Shown in pieces: positions 1 through 12,653 of a stretch of DNA of 64,000 nucleotides; the first letter of the stretch is position 1, and every line of letters starts with the position of its first letter. Source of the DNA: Nymphaea colorata. Lineage: Eukaryota; Streptophyta; Magnoliopsida; Nymphaeales; Nymphaeaceae. The stretch covers positions 1,674,001-1,738,000 of the forward strand of contig NW_022204507.1 of assembly GCF_008831285.2 (NCBI RefSeq), given 5' to 3'. The translations under genes were made by a program, and so were the position numbers. Under the pieces are notes generated by a model. The model searched no databases. It saw nothing but the letters and a program-made list of their open reading frames with translations, and was not told the DNA's origin.

Positions 1-2560
1 TTTAGTGCTTTTGAGAGGAGAGAGAGGGTCTAGGAGTTTAGTCCTAAATCGAGAATCTCAAGGAGGTAACCCTCCTATCTCTCCTATAAATAGGACCTCA
101 CACCCCCTCCTCCTCCCACCCCCCCCTTCTCTCACCACACACTTTGAACTATTCCTCGAGAAGCCCAAAAGGTTGGTAAAATTTCAACCGAGCACTCAAA
201 AATGGGTCTAGCTCAAAACAAGTTAAATTTTTAAGAGTCCTGGTCTAAGTGACTAAGTCTTGGTTTGGGCTACATTAACACTCAACCTAAACCCAACCAG
301 ACTCAATGTGGGGATCGTGGGAGCAGGCTCAGCCATGGTGCTAGCTTTAGGTAATTTCTTTTTCCCTCTTCTCTCTTTTCTTATTTGCAGTTTGTTCTTT
401 TCATTATGCATGTTTAGTTTAGTTTTGCTTTTAGTATGTCTGATTTAGTTTTATTTTTGCTTTTCGTAAGTTTAGTTTTCTTTTTGTTTATAGCATGTGT
501 AGTCTAGTTTATTTCTTGCTTAGTTTAGCATGTTTATTTTCTAGATTAGATTTATTTTAATGTCCTTAGGGTAGGCATAGGAGTCAGGTATGCCCCTCTC
601 TTCTTTGTCCTTTTCTTTTAATTTTATTTGATTTTGCTTATGTAGTTTTACTTAAGTCATGCATATATAGTATAGTTTTTTTCATGTTTTCTTTACTCAT
701 GTACTACAATTATGTTTTAATATATACTAAGTCACCTTGCACCCACATGCACCCCTTGTCTGAAACCAAACTAGGTCAGCCTAGTAGCATACCCTATGTG
801 CATTAGCCAGGTATGTGAAGAACTGAATTTAGTCTCGTCCTCATACAAGAACCATTTCAAAAACATAGTTTTCCAAAATATTTTCAAAAATCAACTTTTC
901 TAATTTTGAAACCCTAGGTCATGTAGATATGAAGTTCCAACCTAACTGAGTCTAACTTAGCTAAGACTGGTCTTACCACCTACTACTTATGAACCTAATC
1001 CCATGATCTAGATTTAGTCAAACTTCTTTAATGACTCATTCATATAAAATGAATGAAGTGTATATCATATATCATATGGTTTGACTAAGATCAAACACTC
1101 TTGTTACAGTCAAACCCATCCCAAGTAGGTTCAAACCCAGTGTAAAAAATACTGAACCCAATGACTTTGACCAGCTTACCCTTAGTTCATTTGGATCTTG
1201 AATTTCAATTCCTAGTACTGGATTCAAATTATAAACTTTATCTTCATCTAAACCATGACATTAACCCGAGTTTACCTACTTAGATTTTGATGTCAAATAT
1301 TAGATTTTGGATCCCAAATATAAGATTTTGATTCTTGGATTATGGATCTCACATCTTATATTTTGGATTTTGAATCAGATTTCATATACGAGTTTCAAAT
1401 CATAAATTTCAGATCATGGATATTGAATGTTTGGATGTTGAACCTTATATTATGGATTTTGGATTTTAGATCTTGGATTATGGATTTTGGAGCTTAGATT
1501 TTGGATTTAAGATTCTTTATATTGGATTCTAGATTTCAGATTTCAAGCATTGGATTATGGATTTTGCATCTCAGATTTTGGATCTCAAATATTAGATCAT
1601 GGATATTGAACCACGATTTCAAATCTCAGCTTTTGGATCCAGAATTCCCTAACATGATTTGATATTTTGTATCTTCATGACATCTCCTATTTCAATTTAG
1701 AATAAGAATATCTCAGATCTTTATCTCAATTTTTTGATTTAAATTGAGACCTTCCGGATAGGTGCATGTCCTACGTCTCAATCTTAGTAGAGACCAGACT
1801 CCAAGTATACATGACTTAGTTTTGCATGCATCATTTTAGATCAAGGATCTATGATCATTTGGACAGAAACAGACTGACTAATTTTTTCTTGTTCATTAGT
1901 CCATTTATGAGATTTACTTATATTATAAAACATACATGATTTCAAAATTAGAATACACTTGCTTTCTTAGATTTTGGACGACGTCTAGACTTAGAAAACA
2001 TAACATTTTAGTATAGTCGTTGCTCTGATTACACCTAATAAAGGTGTCATGAATGGTCAGACATTGTACCGACAGGTCAGGTCCCATCTCTTGCAACATA
2101 AGAAAACAAAGGCGAGTGCAAGTAATGATATCCTATTTATTACGTTCTGCATGTAAAATTTGATTGAAGAATTTTACATATGAACGCTTCACTATATATG
2201 CAGTTTTAAATAACAAACCTATTTGAACTTTAGTAACATGGATCTCAACTACATCACGTCCCTGGTGCAAACCTCTAGGGATGGAGGTGAGCAAACCTGT
2301 ATCCATCCAAACTTTTTTCTGCAAATTGTGTCTTTCTCAGATCAATTTTGAGATATTTCTCCCTACAAATCTTCCACAGACGAGCCAGATTCCCAGCCAA
2401 AGACATATCCTCCTCTAGGTGCAGGGCATTATTGATTTCTTGAAGACCACACAGTGCATATAACCACTCCAGAAGTACACTTCCGACAACGAAGTAACCA
2501 TTTGGGTTGGATGTTCACATTTGCCCACCACAGAACTTTGTTTAAGATAGGCACTCTGAG
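1..2560. other. Repeat-derived non-coding DNA with an LTR-like promoter
   Basis: No gene is recognisable. A TATAAATA box at 85-92 sits between purine-rich upstream and C-rich downstream sequence, the layout of a plant LTR promoter on the plus strand, but no TG..CA borders or partner LTR can be found, so the element is unnamed. From about 1270 to 1660 the sequence is a degenerate run of short units built on TTTTGGAT and GGATCT, similar in composition to 43460-43990. The rest is AT-rich with stops in all frames. Confidence 0.35.
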
Positions 2561-2639
2561 GTACACGGGCCATGTCAAAACTTTCTAGTTATACTTCGCC
2601 AAAGATTTGCAGATGAGTTTTTGTTTAAGAGTAACAAGT

Positions 2640-3700
2640 TGTGCATTCCTGACTTTTCACTTCGACTTCATTTGATTTCTAAATTGAGTGAATGAGGTTT
2701 ACCTGGTCATTTTGGGCAGGCTAAAACATTTGCACTTTTCAATGAATGATATTTTTGGTCCAAAATGAGAAGAGATGTGGCTAAGATTGTTTAATGTTGC
2801 CAGGTGTGTCAGGTTGCCAAGGGTCAAAGCAGAATAGCGGTCCTTATGCCCGCTTGCCTATTCTAGTCAACTTGGGAGCATGTGTTGATGGACTTTTATT
2901 GTTGGACTCCCTAAAACCATTTGGGATTTTGATTCTATCTTAGTCGTTGTTGACCAGTTTTCCATAATAGTAGTCTTTGTCTAAAAATAATAGTAGTCTT
3001 TGTCCTTCCAAAAGAACCATCGATTCCTCCCCTGTTGCCTCCGATTATTTTGGGGACGTTTCATGTTCTAGCTTGTTCTATTACTTCAGATCACTATACG
3101 AGAGATTCTTGGGCCACTTTTATATGTCCTTATGGGCCTTGATGAAAACTAAGCTCCAGTTCAGTAATGTGTACATCCCCCAACAAGTGGCCTGACTGAA
3201 GTGGTTAACGGAACCTTTGGAAACTTACTAAGATGTCTATTAGGAGACAATATTAAACATGGGATTTGGTCTTACACATGCCGAGTTTGCCTACCATAGC
3301 TCTATTCGACTCTTGTTCATGTGTGGATTTGGTTCCTGTGTCACCACCTAGGGATCTTGCTTCACCAACCCTCGATGCTGTTGAGTACTTAAAAGATATT
3401 CACGAGCAGGTCAAACAAAAAGTAGAAGAGTAATTAAACCTATAAATTTATGCTGACTAGGGTTGCAGGGATGTCAAATTTGAAGTTGGTTAGCTTGTGT
3501 GGGTATATTTGCATCCAGAAAGGTTCCCAGTTAGCACACGCCATAAGTTGAGCCCCAGTAAGCACGGGCCTTTTCAGATCCTACTGAGTTTGGGCAAAAA
3601 ACATAGATCTTCTTGATTTGCTCGAGGATTGACACATCTCGCTACTGTTTTAATGTCTCTAATGTGTCTCCGTACTGTGGTGATAATGAGGCATCAGAGG
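2640..3700 (+). pseudogene. Ty3/gypsy integrase remnant
   Basis: Conceptual translation across several frames gives the ordered landmarks of a plant Ty3 integrase. There is a zinc-binding region with a GHFGQAKT-like stretch (about 2715-2740), then CQVCQVAKG (about 2800-2830), then a WEHVLMDF-like catalytic-core start (about 2870). The core remnants include LGHFYMS and an NKW..-like stretch near 3110-3190. A C-terminal FEVG.LVWVYLHPERFP module follows at 3475-3531, the GPY/F-proximal module typical of chromovirus-type elements. Stops and frameshifts occur throughout, so no product is possible. No reverse transcriptase or LTR is clearly joined to it. This is an old insertion fragment, and the family call rests on motif order rather than a search. 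Confidence 0.72.
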
Positions 3701-3946
3701 CGACTTATCTCCAACCAAAGAGAATGACAGAGAGTGAGCCCGGATCAGTCACATACCCAGTTCAAGCATAGAGGCTCAGGTTATATATCCAAACCCAGAC
3801 ATAGGTGATTTAACTCGAGGCGGGAGTTGAGCTATACATTTAGATTCTGGCCAAGTCCACGTTTCTCTATGTAGGTTCCCTTGAGTGATTAAGGAGCAGA
3901 GGTGCACCTACAGCCAGCCCATCATGGACACTGTTGAGGCTTTTGC

Positions 3947-5951
<2,005 letters not shown>

Positions 5952-5992
<41 letters not shown>
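5952..5992. repeat. (TA)n microsatellite
   Basis: A pure TA tract at the left edge of the first copy of the duplicated MITE-bearing segment. Further TA tracts lie at 6434-6477, 6752-6778 and 6925-6955. Confidence 0.95.
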
Positions 5993-5994
<2 letters not shown>

Positions 5995-6430
5995 CCATAA
6001 AAATGATTTGATGAGAAACACATAATAAGTTAGTTGTTTTCTTAGTTAAATGATATTTTTTTAATAGTAAAAAAATGAGCGACTCTTACAACATCAAAAC
6101 TTTTGTAGTATAAAGATCAATTTTTTAAAAACACTTGAACTAAAGCATCATTTGATTTAATTAGTGCATATAAACACATTAATAGGACTGGCTTTTATCC
6201 TTTACCCAACTGGTCTCATACCTACTAATCATATATATATAAACTTTTTTTTTGAGTCGTTTGTGAGCTTTTCACAAACTTAACCAATTCTAAACAACAG
6301 ATGAAGTTTTCTTTTGCCGTTCTCTACCCCAACGATGACTGGATACCCGTTTCTTTTATATATATGAAAGTCGGTAAAAATCAGACCATTTGGATAAAAG
6401 GCAAAATACAGACCTATTGAAATTAAGTAT

Positions 6431-6479
<49 letters not shown>

Positions 6480-6885
6480 CAATCTAACCTTATAGATTAT
6501 ATGACCATAAAAATGAATCGATGAGAAACATATAATAAGTTAGTTGTTTTCTTATCATTTTTTTTAAATAGTAAAAAAATGAACGACTCTTACAACATCA
6601 AAAGTGTAGTATAAAATCAATTTTTTAAAAAGACTCCAACTAAAGCATGATTTATATTAAATTAGTGCATATAAACACATTATAAGGTTCATACTTTGAA
6701 TTTTATAGGTCTGGTTTTTATCCTTTACCCAAGTGGTCTAATACCTACTAATCATATATATATATATATATATATATAATACTTTTTTCTTGAGTCGTGT
6801 GTGAGCTTTTCACCAACTTAAACCAATTCTAAACAACAGATGAAGTTTCCTTTTGCCGTTCTCTCCCCCATCGAAGACGCTGGCT
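5990..6885. repeat. Tandem segmental duplication carrying a MITE
   Basis: 5990-6345 and 6500-6885 are diverged direct copies in the same order, offset by about 510-540 bp. Shared landmarks are the ATGACCATAAAAATGA start, a GACTCTTACAACATCAAAA segment, TTTTTATCCTTTACCCAA-type sequence, and a tail reading AACAACAGATGAAGTTT followed by CTTTTGCCGTTCTCT. The second copy has a longer internal TA tract. The tail lies outside the MITE, so the pair arose by local duplication, not by two independent insertions. Confidence 0.8.
6365..6750. mobile_element. MITE-like element, copy with TA borders
   Basis: A non-coding element of about 385 bp with diverged inverted ends. The left end carries CAGACCATTTGGATAAAAGG. 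The right end, read in reverse complement, carries AGACCACTTGGGTAAAGG. Both ends abut TA-rich tracts. The interior matches the copy at 16627-16980 and the truncated copy at 5990-6240. Family assignment is uncertain. The TA flanks would fit a TA-targeting (mariner-like) family but may simply be microsatellite. Confidence 0.55.
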
Positions 6886-6920
6886 ACCTATGTATTGCCG
6901 ATTTGCCGTCTAAGCACATG

Positions 6921-6959
<39 letters not shown>

Positions 6960-7279
6960 GGACTGGTAAATCAGCCTATTGGGTCCACCGATCTCCACCG
7001 TCCAATCTGGAAAGATTGGACGACTGAAATGAAAACCGCGGGTGCTTGTCGGGGGAACGAAAAACTTATCATTTTTGAGTCATTTGCCCCCGCCCTCTCT
7101 CTCTCCTCCTCCTTCCCCGCTCTTCCGCCTTCCACCTTCATCTGCAACTCTGAGAGAGATTTTCAAGTTTTGGAACAACGTTTGTTGAACATGGGTGCCC
7201 TCTGCTCTGCATAGCCATCACACACATGGCTTTCTTTAAACACATCCAGACAGATATATGCTGCCTTAAGCCCCCCAAA
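6840..7279. other. Non-coding stretch with a TA tract
   Basis: An open frame runs through 6840-7214, but it spans a (TA)n tract and has no recognisable domain. Its first part is the tail of the tandem duplication. I do not call a gene here. Confidence 0.5.
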
Positions 7280-7440
7280 TGTTGGATAGTGGCCTTGAGC
7301 TCTATCTTTTTTTTGTAACTGCAATGAGGATTCTGCAGTTACTAAATTAAAACAAAAAATAAATTATAAATTTAATGTTTTCATTCACTTTTTTACCACA
7401 AATCTCCATGCCATAACCGTAGCTGGAATTTAGAAAAATC
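7280..7440 (+). repeat. Old LTR fragment related to the element at 52802-59572
   Basis: The segment begins TGTTGGATAGTGGCC followed by TTGAGC.CTATC, then GTAACTGCA and GCAGTTACTA. Further on it has CCATAACCGTAGCTGG, all in the order seen in the 347-bp LTR of the copia element at 52802. It is shorter and strongly diverged, with no internal coding part beside it. It is therefore an old truncated or solo LTR of the same family. Confidence 0.7.
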
Positions 7441-8005
7441 CTGAGAGGTGGTCAATATAACCCAGTTTTTTTTCATTTGATTTTCTCTCTTTCAATCTGA
7501 GGCCCTGTTTGATGACAAGGTAGTTTTTTGTATAGTAAAATTAACTTTGTTTGATGCACATGATATATTTTGGTAGGATAAAATTAATCATGTTTGATGA
7601 TGTACATGGTAAAATATGTGAGAGACATGTGAGAGACTTTTCAAGACTGTTAGTAGTAGTTGTTTTTTTTTTTTTGTTCTCCTCCAATTTGACATAGAAA
7701 CAAATTGGAAGATGATCTTTCGAAACAACAAACAAAGCATCCAGTACCTAAAAAATTGAAGCTGTAAAAACAATTAACATCATTTCATACTATCCACAAA
7801 TAATTACAGAAGAAGTCCATAACATCCACGAGTTCAATGTAGCTGACCAACTACAAGTTAGAACTACAATACAGTTAGTGTTGGCACTTTGTGGCATACC
7901 TGGGGTCGGTATCATGGTCCCAACAACAGATGAAGATGCAGAATTGACGTGACCCAAGTGTTGGTTGGTATTGCTAGCTGAGATACGGCTCATAACGTTG
8001 GTGAG

Positions 8006-8241
8006 TTTGGAAAGATCTCAACTGATAAACTTTCCATAACAAAAATCTTGGTATCACAACAGTTTTGGTTCATCTTTATCAACAGCTTGATCCAATCCCT
8101 ACAAGATCTCTGTTATCTCATTGAGAGGCTTACCCAAAACTGTGTAACGCCAACTATAAATATGTTGGTTTGTCATGAATACAAAGTGTGATATTTTTCT
8201 TCCTCTCTTTCTTTCTGTTCCTCACTTTCACAAGTTTATCA
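8006..8241 (+). repeat. 5' LTR of element A
   Basis: 236 bp, ending in ATCA directly before the primer site. The first bases read TTTGG where the 3' copy has TGTTGG, a one-base loss at the terminus. Confidence 0.9.
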
Positions 8242-8253
8242 TGGTATCAGAGC
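8242..8253 (+). other. Primer-binding site of element A
   Basis: TGGTATCAGAGC is complementary to the 3' end of initiator-Met tRNA, the usual copia primer. Confidence 0.9.
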
Positions 8254-8411
8254 ACCTCTTCAATCGGGTGCCCCAATCGATCCTTATTATGGTAGGCCAG
8301 ATGTCATCAAGGTTGAGTTCACTCTCCTCTGATTAATGCCGTTATCTTCTGCTTGCTGGCGCTGGCACAGAGAGACCCGTTGGGAACAGCGATGGTGTTC
8401 AGATAGTCGGC

Positions 8412-11167
8412 ATGGCCAGTAAGAGTACACCTGATAATTGTGATACTTGCTTTGTTGCTAAAAGTACTAGACTTCCATTTCCAACTAGTTCAATCTCTAC
8501 TCATGCACCTTTTGAATTGATTCACTGTGATGTTTGGGGAGGCTACCAGACACCTTCATTAAGTGGCGCACATTATTTCTTAACTATAGTAGACGATTTT
8601 TCTCGATCTACATGGGTCTATCTTATGAGACACAAATCTAAAGTTTTTTGCATGATTAGAAATTTTTTCACACTTATAGAAAATCAATTTCAAAGAAAAA
8701 TTAAACTTATTAGGAGTGATAATGGGACATAATTTTTTTCTCAAGATATGCAAAATTTTCTTCATGAAAAAGGAATTGATCGTCAACATAGTTGTGTTGC
8801 GACACCACAACAAAATGGAGTAGTTGAACGCAAGCATAGAGATCTTTTAAACATGGCTTGATCCCTTCTTTTTCAAGCAAATTTTCCCATCAAATTTTGG
8901 GGAGAATGCATTACTACAACAGCTTATCTGATAAATAGGTTGCCCACCGATGCACTTCACAATAAAACGCCTTATGAAATCTTGTTCCAAAAAGCCCCCA
9001 ATTACAAACACTTACGTGTGTTTGGATGTCTATGCTATGCCCATAATATTTACAAAAAGCATAAATTTGATATGCGTGCAAGAAGATGTATCTTCCTTGG
9101 ATATCCATATGGACAAGCGGCATATCAAGTTTATGATCTTGAAAACAATGTTTTGTTCACAAGTAGGGATGTTCGTTTTTGTGAAAACTATTTTCCCTAC
9201 AAAAGTGAGAATATTACTAATGGAGATGAAATAGTAGTGCTTCCCTTACCATTCAGTGATCCAATCTTAGGCGAACATGAGCTCTTTCCACATCCAACCC
9301 AACACCAAGATCCCATTCCTGATTTACAAACAAATCATGACCACCACAATATTCAACCTAGTGATGAACTAGGCAACCAAACCCAAGATACTAGTAACCC
9401 CGACACCACCAATGATTCCATCCAACTCCGTAGGTCTTCCCGCCCAAGCCATATGCCCAATCACCTTAAGGACTACAAGTGTTTTTCTGCCCTACCCGTT
9501 TTCAACAAGTTGTTAACAAGTGATGGTTCGACAACACCAAAAGGTACACGTTATCCAATTGCATCATATATTGATGTCTCAAATTTCAGCTCTCATTATC
9601 AATGTTTCATGACTACCCTACTTGAGCAACATGAGCCTTCATCCTTTAGCCAAGCTATGCAGGACCCAAAGTGGCGAGAAGCCATGCGTGCTGAAATTGA
9701 TGCATTGCAAGACAACCAGACTTGGACAGTCACCAAGCTACCTCCCAACAAAACCCCCATCGGTTGCAAATGGGTGTTTAAGATCAAATACCAATCTGAT
9801 GGATCAGTTGAGAGATATAAGGCTCGTCCTGTTGCCAAAGGATACACTCAGACTGAAGGTGTTGATTATAATGAAACCTTTGCCCCTGTTGCCAAAATTT
9901 CTACCATCCGCTGTTTGCTCGCCCTTGCATCCATTAAGAAGTGGCATCTATTTCAGGTTGATGTTAATAATGCATTTCTTCATGGCGACTTAGTAGAAGA
10001 AGTATATATGCATTTGCCACCTGGGTTCACTCGACAAGGGGAGAAAGATATGGTATGTCGATTGAACAAATCCATTTATGGACTTAAACAATCGTCTCGA
10101 AATTGGTTCTCTAAATTGACAACATTTCTCACAAATTTGGGGTTTTTCCAATCAAAGGCAGACTCCTTATTTTCCAAAACCACGACTAGAGGAAGCATCT
10201 TTCTAGTAATCTATGTAGATGATATAATTATTGCAGGTGACGACTTAGTGGGAATCAAGAATCTCAAATTTGTAATGAATGAAAAATTCAAGTTAAAAGA
10301 CTTGGGCAAGCTTAGATACATGCTCGGCATTGAAGTCGCAAGATCTGAAAAAGGGATATTTTTATCTCAAAAGAAATATCTCCTCAATATTTTACATGAA
10401 ACAGGCTATATGGGAGCAAAACCACATGACTCTCCTATGGAACAACACTTGAAGCTTGATAATGAAGAAGGAGAGGTCCTCAAAGAAGCCAGTCAATACA
10501 GAAAAATCATTGGTAAGCTCATATATTTGACTATAACTAGACCTGATATCGTACATACAGTACATATATTAAGTCAATTTATGAGCAAACCTCGCGTCCC
10601 GTATAGAGAAGCAATGAATCGTCTTCTAAAGTACCTAAAGGGAACTGCAGGCTATGGGGTATTATTCTCTTCAGAATGTCCCATTCAACTTAAGGCATAT
10701 TGTGATTCAGATTGGGCATCATGTCCCATGACTCGAAGATCTACAAGTGGATATTGCACTATGATCGGCAACAGTCTCATTACATGGAAAACAAAAAAAC
10801 AAACAACAGTTTCTAGGTCTTTCGCTGAACTGAATACCGATCCATGGCACTTACAACATGTGAACTCATATGGCTTAAAGCGCTTTTACAAGATTTTGGG
10901 ATATTTCACACACAGTCGATCACTTTATTTTGTGATAATCAAGCCGCAATGCACATAGCAGCCAATCCTGTGTTCCATGAGCGGACCAAGCATATTGAAA
11001 TTGACTGCCATATTGTCAGAGACAAAATTCTAAGTGGAGAGATTCAGACTCAGTTTGTGCCTTCATCTCAGCAAGTTGCAGATGTGTTCACTAAGTCACT
11101 AGGACGAGAAGTGTTCCAAACATTAAGAAGCAAGTTGGCACTCTTCAATCCAGGAATGCCAACTTGA
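8412..11167 (+). pseudogene. Element A pol remnant: integrase, reverse transcriptase, RNase H
   Basis: The frame opens in the integrase zinc region (CDTCFVAK) and enters the core (FELIHCDVWG, YFLTIVDDFSR, IRSDNGT). It is cut by TAA at 8730-8732 and TGA at 8859-8861, both in the same frame. It then stays open to 10958 through the integrase C-terminus, a Pro/Asn-rich linker and the reverse transcriptase. The catalytic YVDD is at 10212-10223 and LFQVDVNNAFLHG is at about 9948-9986. Near 10825 a one-base loss shifts the frame inside RNase H. The correct frame resumes at 10844-11167 with [11 protein letters not shown] and [11 protein letters not shown]. There is no gag or protease, so the element cannot be autonomous. 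Confidence 0.93.
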
Positions 11168-11174
11168 AGGGGAG

Positions 11175-11411
11175 TGTTGGAAAGATCTCAACTGATAAAC
11201 TTTCCATAACAAAAATCTTGGTATCACAACAGTTTTGGTTCATCTTTATCAACAGCTTGATCCAATCCCTACAAGATCTCTGTTATCTCATTGAGAGGCT
11301 TACCCAAAACTGTGTAACGCCAACTATAAATATGTTGGTCTGTCATGAATACAAAGTGTGATATTTTTCTTCCTCTCTTTCTTTCTGTTCCTCACTTTCA
11401 CAAGTTTATCA
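11175..11411 (+). repeat. 3' LTR of element A
   Basis: 237 bp starting TGTTGGAAAG immediately after a GAAGGGGAG polypurine tract and ending ATCA. It matches the 5' LTR except for one substitution and one base at the border. Confidence 0.92.
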
Positions 11412-12586
11412 TTTACGATGCAATATGTTGATATATGAATATTATTTCTAATGAAAATATGAAATCAAAGACATGAACACGCAAAAGCCAGATGCTTAAG
11501 AAATTAAAGATGTAGTTCATATTGCTTTTTCAGCAGGAACACGATGTTTTGGCCTATGAAAAATTTATGGATGCAATTTGAAGAACCTTAGAAGAAGCAT
11601 TCCTAAACAACCCCATCGCCAATTTCCTCGCAACGTCAACTAATTTTTGCCCCCATTCATTCATCTGAGGTTGCCGACTCATACTGCAAGCCAGAGAAAT
11701 TGCACAACTTAGCAGTACAGCTAGAAATAAGTGAAATAAAATCATGAAGATTTTAAAATAGTGGGGCTTGGAGGAAGGAAATACGAAAAGAAGGAAAAGG
11801 GGAACCAAAAACACAACTAATCCTCAGTCAGGAAGCACAACAAAATACATATCCACTTCAACAGCAGATCAACATGACCATATTCTCCAAATTCATCAAA
11901 AAGAACCATAATAGGAAGACAAGCAAACAAGCACCCAACTCAGGAAAAATCGAAACAACAGACATGCTTAATACATTCACAAAAAGAAAAAAATGTTGTA
12001 AACACTAATCCGAACCATGGAACATGCATCATAAACCGAAAACAAGATATCAAATAAAGCAAAAGGATGAAGCCAAATTTCCTGTTGTAAAATAAGTAAT
12101 CCAACTGTTACCAGTGAATGAGAAATCGCCATATACCTGAGTAAAGAAGCAGCCAAGAGGGAAGAATAGAAATTTCCTGTTGAAGATGGTGCCTGAAGGC
12201 CTGCGTGTGAAGAAAGAGAGAGCGAGAGAGCAAGAGAGGAGAGGAACGAGAGAGCGAGAGAGGAGAGGAACGAGAGACAGAGAGAGGAGAGGGGAAGAGG
12301 TGACAGAGGGGAAAGAGGAGAAAACAAGATTTTTTTGAGAGCCCGGCTTTGAGGTTGGACTTTTTTGCGGGTGAATTTTATCGTCGTCGTACACATTTTA
12401 CGGGTGAAGTTTTGCAGCGTTTGATGCACACACCACTGACCAAGGTGAATTTCCCCTCACCGTACATTTTTCACCCGATGCACAGGATTTTTCGTGTATA
12501 TCAAATGGGGCCTAAAAGAAAAGAGTTCTTAGAATGCAACATTAATGTGAAGAACGAGTCTTTCTATTAGGCAATAGAGCAAACGA

Positions 12587-12588
<2 letters not shown>

Positions 12589-12648
<60 letters not shown>
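12589..12648. repeat. (TA)n microsatellite, 60 bp
   Basis: A pure TA tract just right of the putative Tourist-like element. Confidence 0.97.

Positions 12649-12649
<1 letters not shown>

Positions 12650-12653
<4 letters not shown>

Larger units (their letters stand above)
8006..11411 (+). mobile_element. Ty1/copia retrotransposon A, internally deleted
   Basis: An LTR pair of 236 and 237 bp encloses 2.9 kb. A Met-tRNA primer site lies at 8242-8253 and a polypurine tract at 11166-11174. Gag and protease are absent: the integrase zinc region begins only about 160 bp after the primer site. The remaining polyprotein is broken. The LTRs differ by one substitution (8170 T, 11340 C) and one missing base near the 5' border, so insertion was recent. 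No convincing 5-bp target duplication flanks it (GTGAG on the left, TTTAC on the right). It sits inside the HAC fragment. Confidence 0.92.
7790..11683 (-). pseudogene. Fragments of an HAC-type (p300/CBP) histone acetyltransferase gene
   Basis: Two minus-strand pieces match the N-terminal region of plant HAC proteins, which acetylate histones in the nucleus. The upstream piece, 11683-11587, sits between a CTTGCAG acceptor and a GT donor. It encodes KLVDVARKLAMGLFRNASSK, like the conserved helix before the HAC middle region. The downstream piece, 8005 to about 7890, encodes a serine-rich segment ending in VVGTMIPTPGMPQSANTN, the conserved GTMIPTPGM signature of the family. The exon that should join them is missing, and a copia element (8006-11411) lies between. 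No TAZ, PHD or acetyltransferase domain exons are found to the left, so this is a truncated fragment. The identification rests on recalled family motifs. Confidence 0.6.
7501..12512. mobile_element. Candidate Tourist/PIF-like element carrying gene fragments
   Basis: The left end is GGCCCTGTTTGATGACA. The right end in reverse complement is GGCCCCATTTGATATACA. Such ends are typical of Tourist/PIF-Harbinger MITEs, which insert at TWA. The flanking trinucleotides are TGA on the left and TAA on the right, one mismatch from a perfect duplication. Both subterminal regions contain TTTGATGCACA. Subtracting the 3.4-kb copia insertion leaves about 1.6 kb, which holds exon-like pieces of an HAC-type gene. 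Without a transposase or a second copy, the element call is an inference. Confidence 0.4.

Noticed and set aside
12050-12429. Minus-strand Ser/Leu-rich frames
   Set aside because: They translate a GA-rich repeat. The region could be an HAC 5' leader but not a coding exon that I can support.
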